Positions 13,090-24,121 of a stretch of DNA of 64,000 bases are shown here, piece after piece. The notes beneath the pieces are model-generated. The model worked only from the letters and a program-made list of their open reading frames with translations. It was not told the DNA's origin and searched no databases. Source of the stretch: Loripinus fragilis (lineage: Eukaryota > Mollusca > Bivalvia > Lucinida > Lucinidae); contig OZ026522.1 in NCBI GenBank assembly GCA_964019695.1, forward strand, positions 62,209,811 through 62,273,810, written 5' to 3'. The translations under genes and the position numbers were made by a program. Position 1 is the stretch's first letter; each line of letters opens with the position of its first letter.

Positions 13090-13550
13090 AAGTGCATCAA
13101 TTTTATGGGATAAAGGCAACAGTGCAGACCCAGATCGGACACATCATATCTGCAGTGTCTAATCAAGTTAATCACTGTTTGTTTACAAAATGTGCAATTA
13201 AAAATTGAAAAACAAAATGAATGAATAAAAAAAATACCGCCCATACCACTAAATTGTATATGGACTCTTCCTATTGATAAGGGTATGCAAATAAATTTGG
13301 TGTATATGAGTTTAGTTAAACCATATAAGTATAACGTCCTTTTTGTCGGACATCGACAAACAGTGCAAAAAACCAGATCAGACGCCGCAAGACGCTGCGC
13401 CTGGTCGGTTCTCCACTGTTTGCTTACGGAAATGTCTTTTAAAATGAATAAAAATGAAAAATACCACCCAACAACCATAAAAACGGAAATGGAATGGTCT
13501 AATTGAAAGATGGGGAAATCCATTCGGCTTAAACGGGTTTAATAACAAAA
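13090..13550. repeat. Palindromic GATCAG-core repeats
   Basis: Two overlapping members: CAGTGCAGACCCAGATCGG at 13121 and CAAACAGTGCAAAAAACCAG through TCTCCACTGTTTGC at 13357-13425, followed by AAATACCACCCAACAACC and GGCTTAAACGGGTTT. Shared with 21575-21690, 57235-57445 and 63000-63210. These are short MITE-like palindromes. Confidence 0.7.
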
Positions 13551-13599
13551 AGCTCACTCTAGAGAATGTTCTCATAAAAAACGTGATTATAGGAAAAAA

Positions 13600-13870
13600 A
13601 AAACATTTGGGCCTCGACGCGAAAAAACCTGTCTTCGGGATTTCCAAGAAAGTGAGGTTCAAACCAGTATGTATAGCTACAGAGACTCGCTAGAAAATTG
13701 AAATTTCGATTGTAGCAAGTCTATATATAATAGTTTCCAATAAGCGAATGGCAAAGTTGCTGATCAGACTGCGCGAAAGCGCGGGCTGGTCTGCGCCTTT
13801 GTTGGTCGCAAACAACCTAAAACAGGGTTTCTCACGTCGAGGTCCATTTTCTATCTTAAAAGAATATTCA
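13600..13870. repeat. Palindromic MITE with GGGCCTCGACG ends
   Basis: GGGCCTCGACGCGAAAAAAC, GATCAGACTGCGCGAAAGCG and the closing CTCACGTCGAGGTCCA show inverted ends. Copies lie at 24505-24745 (GGGCCACGACACGAGAAAAC...GACGAGGCCC) and 46488-46705 (TTGATGCGAGAAAACTAGTC...ACGTTGAGGCCTA). Confidence 0.75.
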
Positions 13871-13912
13871 ATCTAAATTAATGCATTAAAGATTGAGTGT
13901 CACAAAATATAC

Positions 13913-14117
13913 GGGAGCGCAGTGGCTCAGTGGTAGAGTGCTTGACTCGAGACCGAGAGGCCGCGGGTTCGAGCCTCACCGGCGTCACTGCGTTGTGGTC
14001 CTTGGGCAAGACACATTTATCCTACTTTAGTACTGGTTCAACCCAGGAAGACCCGTCCCTGTTTAACTGAAAGATTGTTGATGGGACGTAAAGAATCAAA
14101 TCAAACAAACGAAAATA
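13913..14117 (+). mobile_element. tRNA-derived SINE, full length
   Basis: The 5' part is tRNA-like: box A TGGCTCAGTGGTAGAGTG and box B GGGTTCGAGCC with normal spacing. The body contains TTGGGCAAGACACATTTATC and TACTGGTTCAACCCAGGAAG, ending in GACGTAAAGAATCAAATC and a CAAA-rich tail. An 11-bp target duplication ACAAAATATAC lies at 13902-13912 and 14118-14128. It is not a working tRNA gene, since no clover-leaf 3' half follows box B. Four family members lie in this window. Confidence 0.92.
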
Positions 14118-14125
14118 ACAAAATA

Positions 14126-14906
14126 TACCCGTCAAAAAAAGAAACGCACCACTCAGAACTGTTCAACTCTTAGGAAGATCACAAGTGATAGGTCAGTTTA
14201 GTTAAAATCAGTGCAAAGGTATGTCAGGTACTGCTGCGTCACACGTCTTTTGCAATCTGGCGTCGAAATTGTGTTAAAGAAAATTATTTTTTGAACAAAG
14301 TGGAGGTCAAATTGTAAGGTCACAGGAAATACGAGTTTTTATAATGCTCTCTTGTTGGATAAGTTCTAGCAATTGGAATCATCTCAGTAGACCAAATTGT
14401 ACACAGACATTTATTCTTTGCAAATTCTATCTTTAAATACATCATACGCGATAATTGAACTTTAGGTAGCCCATGTATTTTGACTACCCTATGATTCCAC
14501 ACTGGAGATAAACCTTACAAAACATTTAAATATTTCAATATTGTTTTAATCAATTTAAACGGTCCTAACTGATGTAAATGGATTTTGGAAATACAAAAAT
14601 ATCATCAATAAACACATTGGTTGTCTCGCATAACGGCAACATATCGTTTCCATACTTTGCAAATGTAAAACATACTTAGAATTCCATGCAGTCAGTAGCG
14701 TTGAATTAACGCTTCCAAAACTCGTTTACCATTCACCGTTATGTGTTTTGTGCCTACACAGGGAATGTAAAGATACTCATCTACGTCACACTCAAGTTTT
14801 AGTAAGATTTTATAAGAAATGAATATTTCCTGACAACTAACATTTTCATATTAAAGGAGATCTTAATGGGAAAATCGTAGTGGTGCGTTTCTTTTTTTGT
14901 CGGGTA
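14126..14906. mobile_element. Tc1/mariner-type MITE with 27-bp TIRs
   Basis: The ends are TACCCGTCAAAAAAAGAAAC...GCACCAC and its inverse GTGGTGCGTTTCTTTTTTTG-TCGGGTA, with one mismatch, flanked by TA. The ~730-bp interior has no open frame with recognisable transposase. The SINE at 13913 was inserted at this element's left edge, and the ~155-bp tandem array starts at its right edge. Confidence 0.85.
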
Positions 14907-15735
14907 TATATGTTTTTCACTAAAATTCACCATATCCTCAGGAAAATTAGAAAATGGAGTTTGCAAGACAAAACCCATATTCAGACATGAACAATAGTTT
15001 GATGAATGAATGTAGTCCATATATGAAATTTGGAGTAAATTGGGTGATAAATCACTAAGTTAGAGTGTCCACAAGTGCAAACTGATATGTTGCGGCCATT
15101 TTGGTGGCCATCTTGGTTATCAGACAAAGCCCATATTAAAACTTGAGTGAGAGTTTGATAAGAATAATCCATATATTAAATTTGGAATCAATCAGGTAAT
15201 AAATGATTAAGGTAGATTGTCCACAAGCGCAAACTGATCTGCGGCGGCCGTTTTGTCCGCCATCTTGGTTATCGTTTGTTGGACTGAACCTGTATTCGAA
15301 CTTGAACAAGAGTTTGATGGAAGCAATTCATACATGAAATTTGGATGAAATCCGTAAAAGAAAACTAAGTTGAAGTGACCACGACAGCTGACACTGATAT
15401 GCCGTGGCCATTTTGCATTGTCGACCATCTTGCTTATCGTTCGTCAGACAAAACCCATATTCGAACTTGAATGAGAGCTTTATGAAAGCAATCCATATAT
15501 GAAAATTTGAAAGAAATCCGATACAAAATTATCAAGTTAGAGCGACCACGACAGCAGACATTGATAGACGGCGGCCATTTTATCGGCCATCATGGTTATC
15601 GGATGTCGGGCAAAACCCGTTTTCGAACATGCACGAGAGGTTGGTGGACGCAATCCATACATGAAATTTGGAAGAAATCCGATTAAAAATGACTGAGTTA
15701 GAGTGACCACGGACAGACAGACGGACAAGCGCATT
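14907..15735. repeat. ~155-bp tandem modules ending in GGACAGACAGACGGAC
   Basis: Five modules share GCGGCCATTTTG, GCCATCTTGGTTATC, a GAGTTTGATG-like block, CATACATGAAATTTGGA and AGTTAGAGTGACCACG, spaced about 152-165 bp (for example GGCCATTTT near 15095, 15247, 15408 and 15573). The last one ends in GACCACGGACAGACAGACGG. The short open frames on the minus strand are module sequence. Confidence 0.85.
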
Positions 15736-15749
15736 AATAGAGCTCCGCC

Positions 15750-16380
15750 ATTCGTTTAACTTCATTTATTATAGATGTACCACGACCTCTGAGTAATGTC
15801 CTTTGGATCATTATATTCAAAAGATTGATGCGTAACGCATACACTGAGCCAGTCTTTCTGGAACATCTAGGTGCTTCAAAATAAAATAGTATACGTAATA
15901 AAACGCCTGAAGCCCCTATTTCTAGATCCGTATTTTCAATTTTGTAAATATAGGCACGCTTTAAATTTTTTGTTTATCTATACTTGCATTTGTTATTGTC
16001 ATTTTTGTAGGATCCTCACCGAGAACGTTTAGCGTAGACTCGATATGAATCTCTGAGGTTTTGACATATTTTTAAATATATCGCAGATATTTAAAAAAAA
16101 CATATCTGCTTTGCCTGAGTACCAAGACGTGCTGCATACTTTTCTTCAGACGTTTTCCCACTGAACTCAAGTTCAAACAATATGTATAGTGAATAATTTT
16201 CAATCGTATGTTTTGGCTATAATATGGAACGATATTTTCACGTGAATCTCTGAAGATATTTCGGACAGACTGGCTCATTTAACGCCGCGTTACGCATCGA
16301 CCTTTTGAAATAGAGTGATCCAAAATTTAATTCCTCAAAGGTCGTGGTACATCTATAATACATGAAATTAAACGAATTGA
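15750..16380. mobile_element. Long-TIR MITE / foldback element
   Basis: Left: ATTCGTTTAACTTCATTTAT followed by TATAGATGTACCACGACCT and on to GAGCCAGTCT near 15862. Right: the inverse, from AGACTGGCTCATTTAACGC to AGGTCGTGGTACATCTATAA and AATTAAACGAAT. The arms are about 110 bp with scattered mismatches around a ~400-bp AT-rich centre. No coding sequence was seen. Confidence 0.8.
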
Positions 16381-16384
16381 ATAA

Positions 16385-16470
16385 AGGTAAAAAAGAACAC
16401 TTGTGGAATCGAACTCACGACCTTTTAGTTGTAAACTCTGTATCATAACCACGTGACTAGTCAGTAGGAC
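16385..16470 (-). mobile_element. tRNA-like SINE head fragment
   Basis: The minus strand reads GTCACGTGGTTATGATACAG and then GGTCGTGAGTTCGATTCCAC, resembling box A and box B of a tRNA. It lies just right of the long-TIR MITE that ends near 16380. No body or tail was recognised. Confidence 0.5.
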
Positions 16471-16944
16471 GGTACAAAACGTTTCATTATTTGCATTATG
16501 GACTTATATCATTCGTAGATGTTGTAGGACCTATGAACCCATACCAACCAAAAACATTCCATATCTTATCTTTTGCCGTATTCCAGTCCAGGAGTTATAT
16601 TTTTATGCTGGCAAAAAGATCTACTGATGAGATAGCAGAAGAGAAAAAAGTATTTGAGAGGAATATATAGTATTGGATATTTAGTGAAATAGATCAATAT
16701 GAGCGAAAATGTATATGCAAGCACCCCCCCCCCCCATTTCATCAGACTTTATAAGTCTATCTGCATTAGTACTTGCAAAATTCCAGAAAACTTACTATAA
16801 CTACCGAAAGTCGACGGAAGGTAAAAATATCTTGTGCACTAACGGTGAAATTATGCACCTGTGTCAGGTAAAAAATTCAAACAATACTTATAATCACACC
16901 GCCCAACTAGATTTGTTTAGCACAGATGATGTGTATAATACATA

Positions 16945-17762
16945 CGAGGGGTGTTCCAAAAATAATGTCACTTGCATCGGTGCTCATATAGCGGAAGTGC
17001 TTTTGTTCTTTGTAATTTACTCTGCCCTTTAAAATACGCTCCACCAGCCAGAACCCACTTTTTTAGCCGGTCTATCCATTTTTGGATGCATTTTTCATAC
17101 TCTTCAATGGGGACACCCATCAGACACTGAAAAAGCAGATCCGAGGGCGTTTCTCGAAGTGTATCTCCTTCCAGATAAATGATATTTAAGTTTTGGAAAG
17201 AGAAAATAGTCGCAGGGGGCCAAGTCTGGCGAATACGGAGGGTGCGGAAGGACGGTACCTTCTCTGTCTCCAAAAAGTCAGTCACAATACGTGCCTTGTG
17301 AGTGGGTGCACTATTATGCGAAAGTCGGACATACTTAAGTCCTGTTTTGGGGCGGCGACTTTTGTAGTAGTTCTTTTTGCAGGACGACCTGGGCGAGCAG
17401 CATCTTTCATTGCTGCTGGCCAGCTCAAAATTTAGTTACTCACCTACAAACAGTCCTGTGAGACATTTGGCCCTCCCCATAAATGGCACACACCTCGCAG
17501 TGAATATCTACAGCCTTTATGCCGAGTAATGACCTACTTTTATATAGGCCCTAATTTCAAGTACACTTTCGGCTCGTTTTCTTGTCATTTTGTGTATAGT
17601 CTAAGGAATAGGCTATGAAACGATGTACACTGTACCAAGGCCAGTGAAGGTGTGGACGAGATATTGACCTCTGTCACGAGCCAGTGATCACTCAATCCAC
17701 ACGAGGTGGTTTTGTGCATAAATTGCACGGTTTCCGCGAAATAAAGCACAGATGACCCCTCG
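16945..17762 (-). mobile_element. Degenerate mariner element
   Basis: The ends read CGAGGGGT facing inward and are flanked by TA on both sides, the target of Tc1/mariner elements. The interior encodes a broken mariner transposase on the minus strand. The element sits in the left arm of a larger foldback repeat: the arm sequence continues on both sides and matches the inverted arm near 18640-18760. The terminal repeats are short compared with usual mariner ends of about 30 bp. At 818 bp it is also shorter than an intact mariner (about 1.3 kb), so the 5' half of the transposase is mostly missing. Confidence 0.8.
16985..17345 (-). pseudogene. Mariner transposase remnant (C-terminal catalytic part)
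   Basis: Three minus-strand frames together give the mariner C-terminal half. First comes HNSAPTHKARIVTDFLE, equivalent to the family's H-D-N-A-P-A-H-K segment. In the next frame is HPPYSPDLAPCDYFLFP, the mariner signature. In another frame is the tail CIQKWIDRLKKWVLAGGAYF. At least two frameshifts separate them. In the first block the catalytic Asp position is Asn, so the enzyme would be dead even in one frame. The final Asp of the D34D triad (in PCDYF) is kept. Confidence 0.88.
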
Positions 17763-18930
17763 TATGGCGCGGTTCAATGGCGATTTTTGAAGAGTGTAAG
17801 TATTGGCTTGATTTAAACTGTCTCCGCTTGATTTAATCCAAACCAACAGTGAAACTCAATTAGGTATTGATTAGTCTGCCTTCATGCGAAAGTGGGCTCT
17901 GGTCGGCACTATCAATTGAAATGTGTGCATTTTTAAAGGAAAAATCTTTTTTGAACAAAATCGCTTAAAATCACATTGAAACATTTTTTATCAGAAATGC
18001 ACATATTGCATGAAAATTCCTTCCATTATGCTCAATGACAGCCCTCGTTTTTCTTGATTTACCAAGTTATTGAGGAAAGAAGATGGCATATAAGTAAAAT
18101 ATGATAACGTTAAGCACATATATTTATCTGAAAATGATACCTCTAGCACAGTTTATATACAAAACATGGTAACGTTTAGCACAGTTATATCTTATTTCCA
18201 TATCCTTTCTGCTTATGGTCCTTGCTTTTTGCAACAAATGTCATTTTTTTCAATTCAATTGCACGCCTCATAAGGATTAGATCTACGTTCATTTGTTAAA
18301 CATATGTTACAATATGTTACAAATAGTGCAATAGAATCAATTATTTTATTCATAATTGCTTCCCAAAGTGAGTGAGTATGATCAGGAAATAGCAAATTCT
18401 CACGCTGCAGACCAACCCATGGCACCGCGAGGAAGAGCCACAGAACATTAACTGTATCAATATCAGACATGGTAGATTCACTGGGTTTATTTCTGATAAA
18501 TAATGTTGCAATGTGATTTTGAGCGAGGTTTTTTTTTCTCAAAAAACTATTTTCCTTGAAAAAATTTCATCTATTTGCTCATACATCAAAAGGCAAACCA
18601 AAGTCTATTTTTGTATGGTGGTAGACTGTTTAAATCAGGCCAATACTTACACTCTTCAAAAAACGCCCTCGACCCGCGCCATCTGTGCTTAACGCATCAT
18701 CTGTGCGAAACGAATCGGGTTGCACGGTGTGATAATACCCATTCAAATGTAAGAATGGGGACAGGTTGTGTGTCGATTCAATATTTAAAGCAAAATGTGC
18801 AATTCGTAGACGTCATTGAAATAGCCACTTTCGTCATTTTGAATACTCTGCAGAATTTTCATTTCCGAGACTATTCATTTTTTGTCCGATTTGGACCGAT
18901 CCTAAGATCGGCAAAATATTAAAGACCAAT

Positions 18931-19372
18931 ATTATTTTGATTACGAAATATTAAATCTTGATTAGAATATTGTAAAATGGTTACTTTTTTAAATGGTTGA
19001 ATTTAAATAAGAATTTAAAAATTGCTGTTGGTTTCAGGTGGATTCTTTGAGCTCAAGACAAAGGGCTCGTTCTGGTTTGTCTACAGACTGGGTGTACTGA
19101 ATGTACCAACTTCGACAGAATGGCAAACCACATATGATTGAAAAAAAAAAAAAACATTTCATATAATATAATATTATGACAATAGAACCACATATTTTCA
19201 TGACACCTTGCACAGAAATGTTCCTATAATCAAGGAAAGTGACGACACTTAGTAGAAATACACCAGATGAAAACACTCGATCCGGGCCAGAAGTGGGCAT
19301 CTTACATCTAAGTACAATTATCCCTGTCTTCAGATTAAATTTTAAACTTCAGTAATTTAGTCAGTAACTTAC
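18931..19372. other. Receptor intron, nothing recognised
   Basis: AT-rich with an A-run at 19141. The 88-codon minus frame here ends in low-complexity hydrophobic residues and shows no family motif. The missing receptor exon was looked for here without success. Confidence 0.45.
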
Positions 19373-19518
19373 CATGTCCAAGACGCTGGCTAGCGTCATT
19401 GTAAGATAAACAGTCACATTATCATGGGGCCTTGCGTTTACTTTGTAGCCTTTCAAAATATCGTCTTCCAATTGTGAGACAACCGATACATTGTACACAC
19501 CGAATCCACGAACCGCAT
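19373..19518 (-). CDS. Nicotinic acetylcholine receptor-like subunit, N-terminal ligand-binding exon
   Basis: This 146-bp exon has a TTTGTTTCAG acceptor and a GTAAGT donor. It encodes the first helix and first beta strands of a Cys-loop receptor extracellular domain: LEDDILKGYKVNARP, then a V-T-V-Y-L-T-M-T-L strand, ending SVLDM. The family pattern is L-L-x-x-Y-(N)-x-x-x-R-P followed by V-x-L-x-L-x-x-I-x-D. Its first two bases (AT) complete an Asp codon with the G that ends the exon at 21364-21421. The exon ends in phase 0 after an ATG codon. The next exon should encode a K-N-Q...W-L...W segment; I searched the minus strand for it without success. A palindromic MITE lies directly upstream, so its edge is only tens of bases from the splice acceptor. 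Confidence 0.85.
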
Positions 19519-19529
19519 CTGAAACAAAG

Positions 19530-19765
19530 AGATTAATGAGCCGTGACATGTGATTTCCAACAATGTGGTAATTTGACAAGTTTGGACTTGGACGAGCTTG
19601 TGCAGCCTCCTTTTAAGCAATGGTGTTCGGTCAGTCGCTTGACACTCATAGAATATTAAAGCGACTAGCAAAGATTCAGATTAGACTGCGCGTATGCGCA
19701 GGCTGATCTTCGCCTCTGCTGGTTGCACGCAACACATTGTAAGAAATCTCATGTCGCGGCTTATT
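19530..19765. repeat. Palindromic MITE with GAGCCGTGACATG ends
   Basis: GAGCCGTGACATGTGATTTC and its inverse (AAATCTCATGTCGCGGCTTA) bound ~235 bp that contain TCAGATTAGACTGCGCGTATG. It begins about 12 bases upstream of the receptor exon's splice acceptor. Other copies: 32425-32535, 55252-55483, 55827-56068 and 56511-56745. Confidence 0.8.
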
Positions 19766-19849
19766 TTTCTACTACTATATTAATTCAGGTTTCCGGATAA
19801 CACTCTTTCAACGTTGTAAAAACGATTATATTCATGTAACACTATTATC

Positions 19850-21363
19850 CTTTGTATTGGACATACAGAGACAAACAGTGCAGACCCAGTTCAGCCATTT
19901 TGCAGCGTCTGACCATGATTCCCCGGTAGTCAGAGTTAAGGAAAACCTCGTTAAGCCTTGGTGGGCCCAGCCAAGTACAAGCATCAGGCACCAACTCACC
20001 GATGAAAGTTTTAGGTCCGGGTCTTCATCGGGTCTGATGTCTGATCCACCAACATGCAATGAAACAAGAAACCATGGCTATAAACCAAGATTGAGTTTAC
20101 AACCAGGCAAAATGCAGCTGTAGAAAACAAAAAATAAACAGCATCTATATGCAATGCTTACTAGATCATAATTCAGCCTTGTCAAAAGAAAATCTTATTT
20201 CGGGGTTTCCGATTAGGTATGACTTGAATTGGCCTGCTCAGCTGCAGAGCTTAGCTAGAGTCTTGAATTTTAGTAGCTAAGTGTAAAACATAAGTGATAA
20301 TCAGACAGCACTGATGTGAAAACTGATTTGTGTATAAGCTGTCCTCATATGTCAAAGCAGATTTTCTCTTTACGTGGCCCAATATGAAGCTCAAGAGTTA
20401 TTTTGCCGCTATTTTACATTCGGATGCCTAGTTTAGTCAAGATGTTCGCTGCGCTCATACATTCTACTTACTTATATTGTTTCTAATAGATATTTTGGGC
20501 TTTGTTCCATGCAGCTTTGACGCAAAGTGTGCCATTAAGAGACTTTTAATCCAGACCTGGCGTATTCTATCAATATCACTATACATTGCTTGAATTTGAT
20601 TCTAAACCATTCACATGCAGTTTTAAAAAAATAATTTTGTATTGTTGGATTGGTGTGTTACTGACAAAGAATGCAGCATTAACATTTATAATTTACGTAC
20701 TTTGTACTTTGATTTTGCAAAATTTGCACTAAAATGACCTTTAACCTTGCATGGACATATGCTCAGTTCTTGTCTAGGTTGTGTATTAAATGCAATATGT
20801 ATCTAAGTGCACCCTGGATAGTTTCAGTGAATTTAATGGGTACCATATGGTCAGAATCTGACACAGAAGGGAGTGTTTGTCTATTTTTGTGTTATTTTGC
20901 ACCTAGTTGACCTTTGACCTAATTCTGAGACCCAGGTACATTCCAGACATGGCATCCACCGCTATCGGTTTTACTACACGTGTAGGAACATAATTAGCAT
21001 GGATGCCAGCTTCTACTCAATTTTGCCATCAAAGTGAAAATAAGCCTCTTCTGTTTAAATGGACAGCCAACTATTACCCATTACATGCTTTGTGTTCTCG
21101 TTTCATTCGCAACACTTTCGTAAGATTTGCAACGGCATTCGAAAGCTTTCTTAAGCAAATGCGTACCATTTGTAATACAGATTTGCTAGGATCGTAAAAC
21201 ATTTCGCAAGTATTTATAATGTATGACAATTTCCCATTTTCGGCGATTATGCCGCGAATTTCAAATTTTCATATCCACATGGGTTTTCGCTCAAGTGTGA
21301 CCGTAGCATTACGAATATAGCAATAATGGTGACCGTGGAAAAGTATATCGAAGCAATACTTAC
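19850..21363. other. First receptor intron, mostly unrecognised
   Basis: A GATCAG-core piece (AAACAGTGCAGACCCAGTTC) sits at 19873. The rest, including the 88-codon plus frame at 19857, shows no family signature. GACCTTTGACCT motifs occur near 20735 and 20908. Confidence 0.45.
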
Positions 21364-21421
21364 CTTGAAAGGCAAGAAAAATGCTCAATAAGAACCAAAC
21401 TTTCGAAGTCCATTTCATCAT
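21364..21421 (-). CDS. Receptor exon 1: start codon and signal peptide
   Basis: The minus strand reads two consecutive ATG codons, then a lysine, a short linker and a hydrophobic run (VWFLLSIFLAF). It then meets a strong GTAAGT donor after a single base of the next codon. This is a typical secretory signal peptide exon of 19 codons plus one base. The phase (G, then AT in the next exon) matches the receptor exon at 19373-19518, and an N-terminal signal peptide is what a Cys-loop receptor needs. The first ATG is chosen because no upstream in-frame hydrophobic extension is evident; the second ATG would serve as well. The assignment depends on phase and position, as so short an exon has no family signature. 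Confidence 0.7.
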
Positions 21422-22479
21422 TGCTCTTGGCTAGAACTAACAAACAAATTCAAAATTATAATAATCAATATCAACCTCGTTCAACATTGATAATCTTTAA
21501 AAAACATTATGAACCCATTTAGAATCAATATGTATTTGCCACAAACCATTAACCATGTAAATACTGGCTTCCGTTTTATTGGACATCGACATTAAGTGTA
21601 AACCCAGATCAGACGCCACAATGCGGAGCCTCTGATCATGGTTTCCACTGTTTGCCTACATAATACTCTTTTACAATTATGAAAAAAAAACATCAACAAC
21701 AACAGCAGCAACAAACACCCCCTCCCCCACCAACCATATAATAAGACTTCAAATGATGGGAAAAGTTCATTGTGTATTAAAGCTGCATACTCTGTAACTA
21801 TCAACATTTTTGAAAATTTTTGTTTTATTTTTAAATCATTTGTAAAAGTAGAATTAAGCTATGTTTTCACAATAAAAATGTTCAGTACAGCTGAAAACTG
21901 CATGGAAAAGTGAATTATCTTATCAAATAGGTGTTTATTTCTCTTATTGGTAATTATTTGCGTCCCTCCAATAATTCTAGACCGTTGAATTTTAACATAA
22001 ATGCAGTTGTTTTGATGGTGATAACTTGTTAAGATTTATGAAAATGGTACAATGTTTACCTGAATTTGAGTATTTTACTGTGTTCTTGAAAAATCAAAAC
22101 ATTAATTTTATATTTAGAAGATCAAAAGTTACAGACTATGCAGCTTTAAAAGGCAAGTAATGAATGGACATGCGGGAAGCGTAATTCGCCATTTTTGCTG
22201 GTGACCGAGACGGTACTGCGTAAAGCTGCCGTCGACCGAGGAGTGCGGCTTTCTACCGGTCGGTACGGCTGTCGGCATAGTGGGGGGGGGGGGGGGGGGT
22301 GTCATGACTGGAACGCTTTTGGAGGGTCATAGGGTATGTTTTACCATCTACACACGCTATAGAGTTTTTTTCAAGAGACAATGTGCTATTTGCCTGATTA
22401 TTTATTTAGAGTTTGTGACGTAGAAAAACACTATAAATTACCGGTTCTTTCAAAAAATTCAATTTTCATAGAAAACCAT
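21422..22479. other. Upstream of the receptor start codon
   Basis: This stretch should contain the 5' untranslated region and promoter of the receptor gene. No TATA box in a convincing position was picked out. It holds a GATCAG-core repeat (21575-21690), a stretch near 21960-22160, and a G-run of about 20 at 22279. Confidence 0.4.
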
Positions 22480-23985
22480 TAATCTAACGCATTAAGAATG
22501 ATGACAACGCAATGAAACGCCCTTTATACACTGAACCGAAGTTATAAGTGACCACCTACACATGTTTGCGCCTGTTCAGAAAGTAAACATCGCTCTTACA
22601 AAATTTTAATTCCATAAAAAAATTCAAGGCTTTTACCAGACTCTGAAAATTATGCCATTTCAAAATGACAAAGTAGATCTTGCACAGACGAAGTTCATTT
22701 CCAAAAGTCACACTTTTTACTGTGATATAAAATATTCTTCAGATATGTTATCCATTTATATTTTTATTAGTTTGAAGCTGTTAATAAGAGCTAAGATATA
22801 AGATAAAAAGAACCCAAAATTTTGTGACAATTGAAAGTAAGTAAGGTTGCAAAGATCAGGAATCGATACAATCAAGTACCACACCTGATCCAGGATACCA
22901 ATGGGAAAGTGACAAACTCACAGAAGACACCACAAACGAGAGCCAAGAGGTCAGCCCTTTCCCAGCAGGTGACCACGAAGCACATATAAACAGACGCGCA
23001 CAAAACATAGCAAACACAAGACAGAACAAAAACATAAAAGATCCACAAAAGAAGTACCGCCTTAGACGGTCAGTAAAACATTTTACTGGAGGGCTTAAAC
23101 CGGTTTAACGGCGCCAACCTCACCCTTAATTCAGATGTGGATCAAGACACATAGATATTAGGTTTGCATGAAAGACCCCTAACTTATCAATGCATCAATG
23201 AACTCTCCGTTTCTCCTCTACGTTAATATGAAGGCAATCGAAATATCGTCAACTATCAGCAGCTTAATCAAAGAGTTTTGGCTTTGACCATGCAATTTGC
23301 ATATGAACTTTGCATTGCTCTGTATGCTTTATTATCCGTGGCACGGCATTAAAATTTTCAGTGATTATTTATTATGAATAGGATTCACTGTTGTATTTAA
23401 AAAAAAATCAAAAATATATTTGGCATATGCCATTTAAATGACCTTTCAAATTTCACGATAAAACCGTAAGTGGATACCAGTCTTGAAAGAACAACTGTAA
23501 AAATGGGCTGTTAAAGCATTATTATGTTTGGTCTATCATGTTTACATAAAATAAAAAGCATACAATGACACATGTATTAGTATGTGCAGTTGATTATTTT
23601 CGAAAATATCGAAAAATGTGAAAAATGAACCTTTTTTAAAAATTCATAAAAAAAATCGCTCATAAGCAAAAATTCAGGGCTTTGGTGTATTTTTCAAGTC
23701 GGCTAGATGGTTTGGAATTACCTGTACTTCAATGCCTTTAACCCTTATTTTCTTCAAAAATTTTATTTTTTGCATTTTTGAACCCAAAAATTGTGAAGTG
23801 ATAGAAAACTCTTTCAAAGCACCACTTAGCTTAAGTCCATTGAAATGCACATATTTGGGCAAATATTCATTCCAATAACATTAGCGCTAAGTCAGAAAAA
23901 ATGAAATTTAAGAGTGACCACTTAGAACTTCGTTTCAATGCATGTTATTTGTAATTTGCGCTTCTTCATTCAAGTGCGAATGGCA
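22480..23985. repeat. Long interspersed repeat, first copy, interrupted
   Basis: The flanks TTCAGAAAGTAAACAT, AGACTCTGAAAATTATGCCA, CTTGCACAGACGAAGTTC, CTCTGTATGCTTTATTATC, AATTTTCAGTGATTATT and GGGCTTTGGTGTATTTTTCA also occur in order at 31140-32160. A ~290-bp repeat (22838-23130) splits this copy and is absent from the other. No coding sequence was recognised. Confidence 0.75.
22838..23130 (+). repeat. ~290-bp repeat with GCAAAGATCAGGAATCGATA end
   Basis: It starts GCAAAGATCAGGAATCGATA, includes CACACCTGATCCAGGATACC, AGCCAAGAGGTCAGCCCTTT and CCCAGCAGGTGACCAC, and closes with TACCGCCTTAGACGG and AAACCGGTTTAACGGCGCC. Copies: 12880-13060 (same strand), 34365-34665 (inverted), and diverged 2295-2575 and 18370-18470. 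The open frames at several copies (CSLVVACRERTNLLALLY and the like) come from its low stop density and are not convincing proteins. Confidence 0.75.
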
Positions 23986-24121
23986 TATTTTTGCGCTATG
24001 GGAGATTTTATGGACCATAGAAAAATACCATGATACGGTTGTCGACTACCAGTGATACGACTGCCGAGGCTTTCAAATTGATTAACCTTTATCTGCTCGG
24101 ACTGAAAACCAATCGTGGATC

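Larger units (their letters stand above)
16750..18930. mobile_element. Foldback element with long imperfect inverted arms, hosting the mariner
   Basis: Reading outward from the centre, 17860 down to 17765 and 18600 up to 18695 match (CCAATACTTACACTCTTCAA, then a CGCGCC stretch). The match resumes on the far side of the mariner: the complement of 16943-16780 aligns with 18695-18880 (CATCATCTGTGC, GGTGTGAT, a TTTCGG/TTTCGT block). The arms are several hundred bases long and diverged. The outer ends could not be placed exactly. The 740-bp centre has no convincing coding sequence. Confidence 0.6.

Noticed and set aside
13041..13523. 160-aa minus frame
   Set aside because: It spans two palindromic GATCAG-core repeats; similar frames recur at other copies and shift when the repeat diverges.
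13920..13990. A tRNA gene with box A and box B
   Set aside because: The acceptor stem and 3' half are not present; the conserved body, tail and target duplications show it is a SINE.
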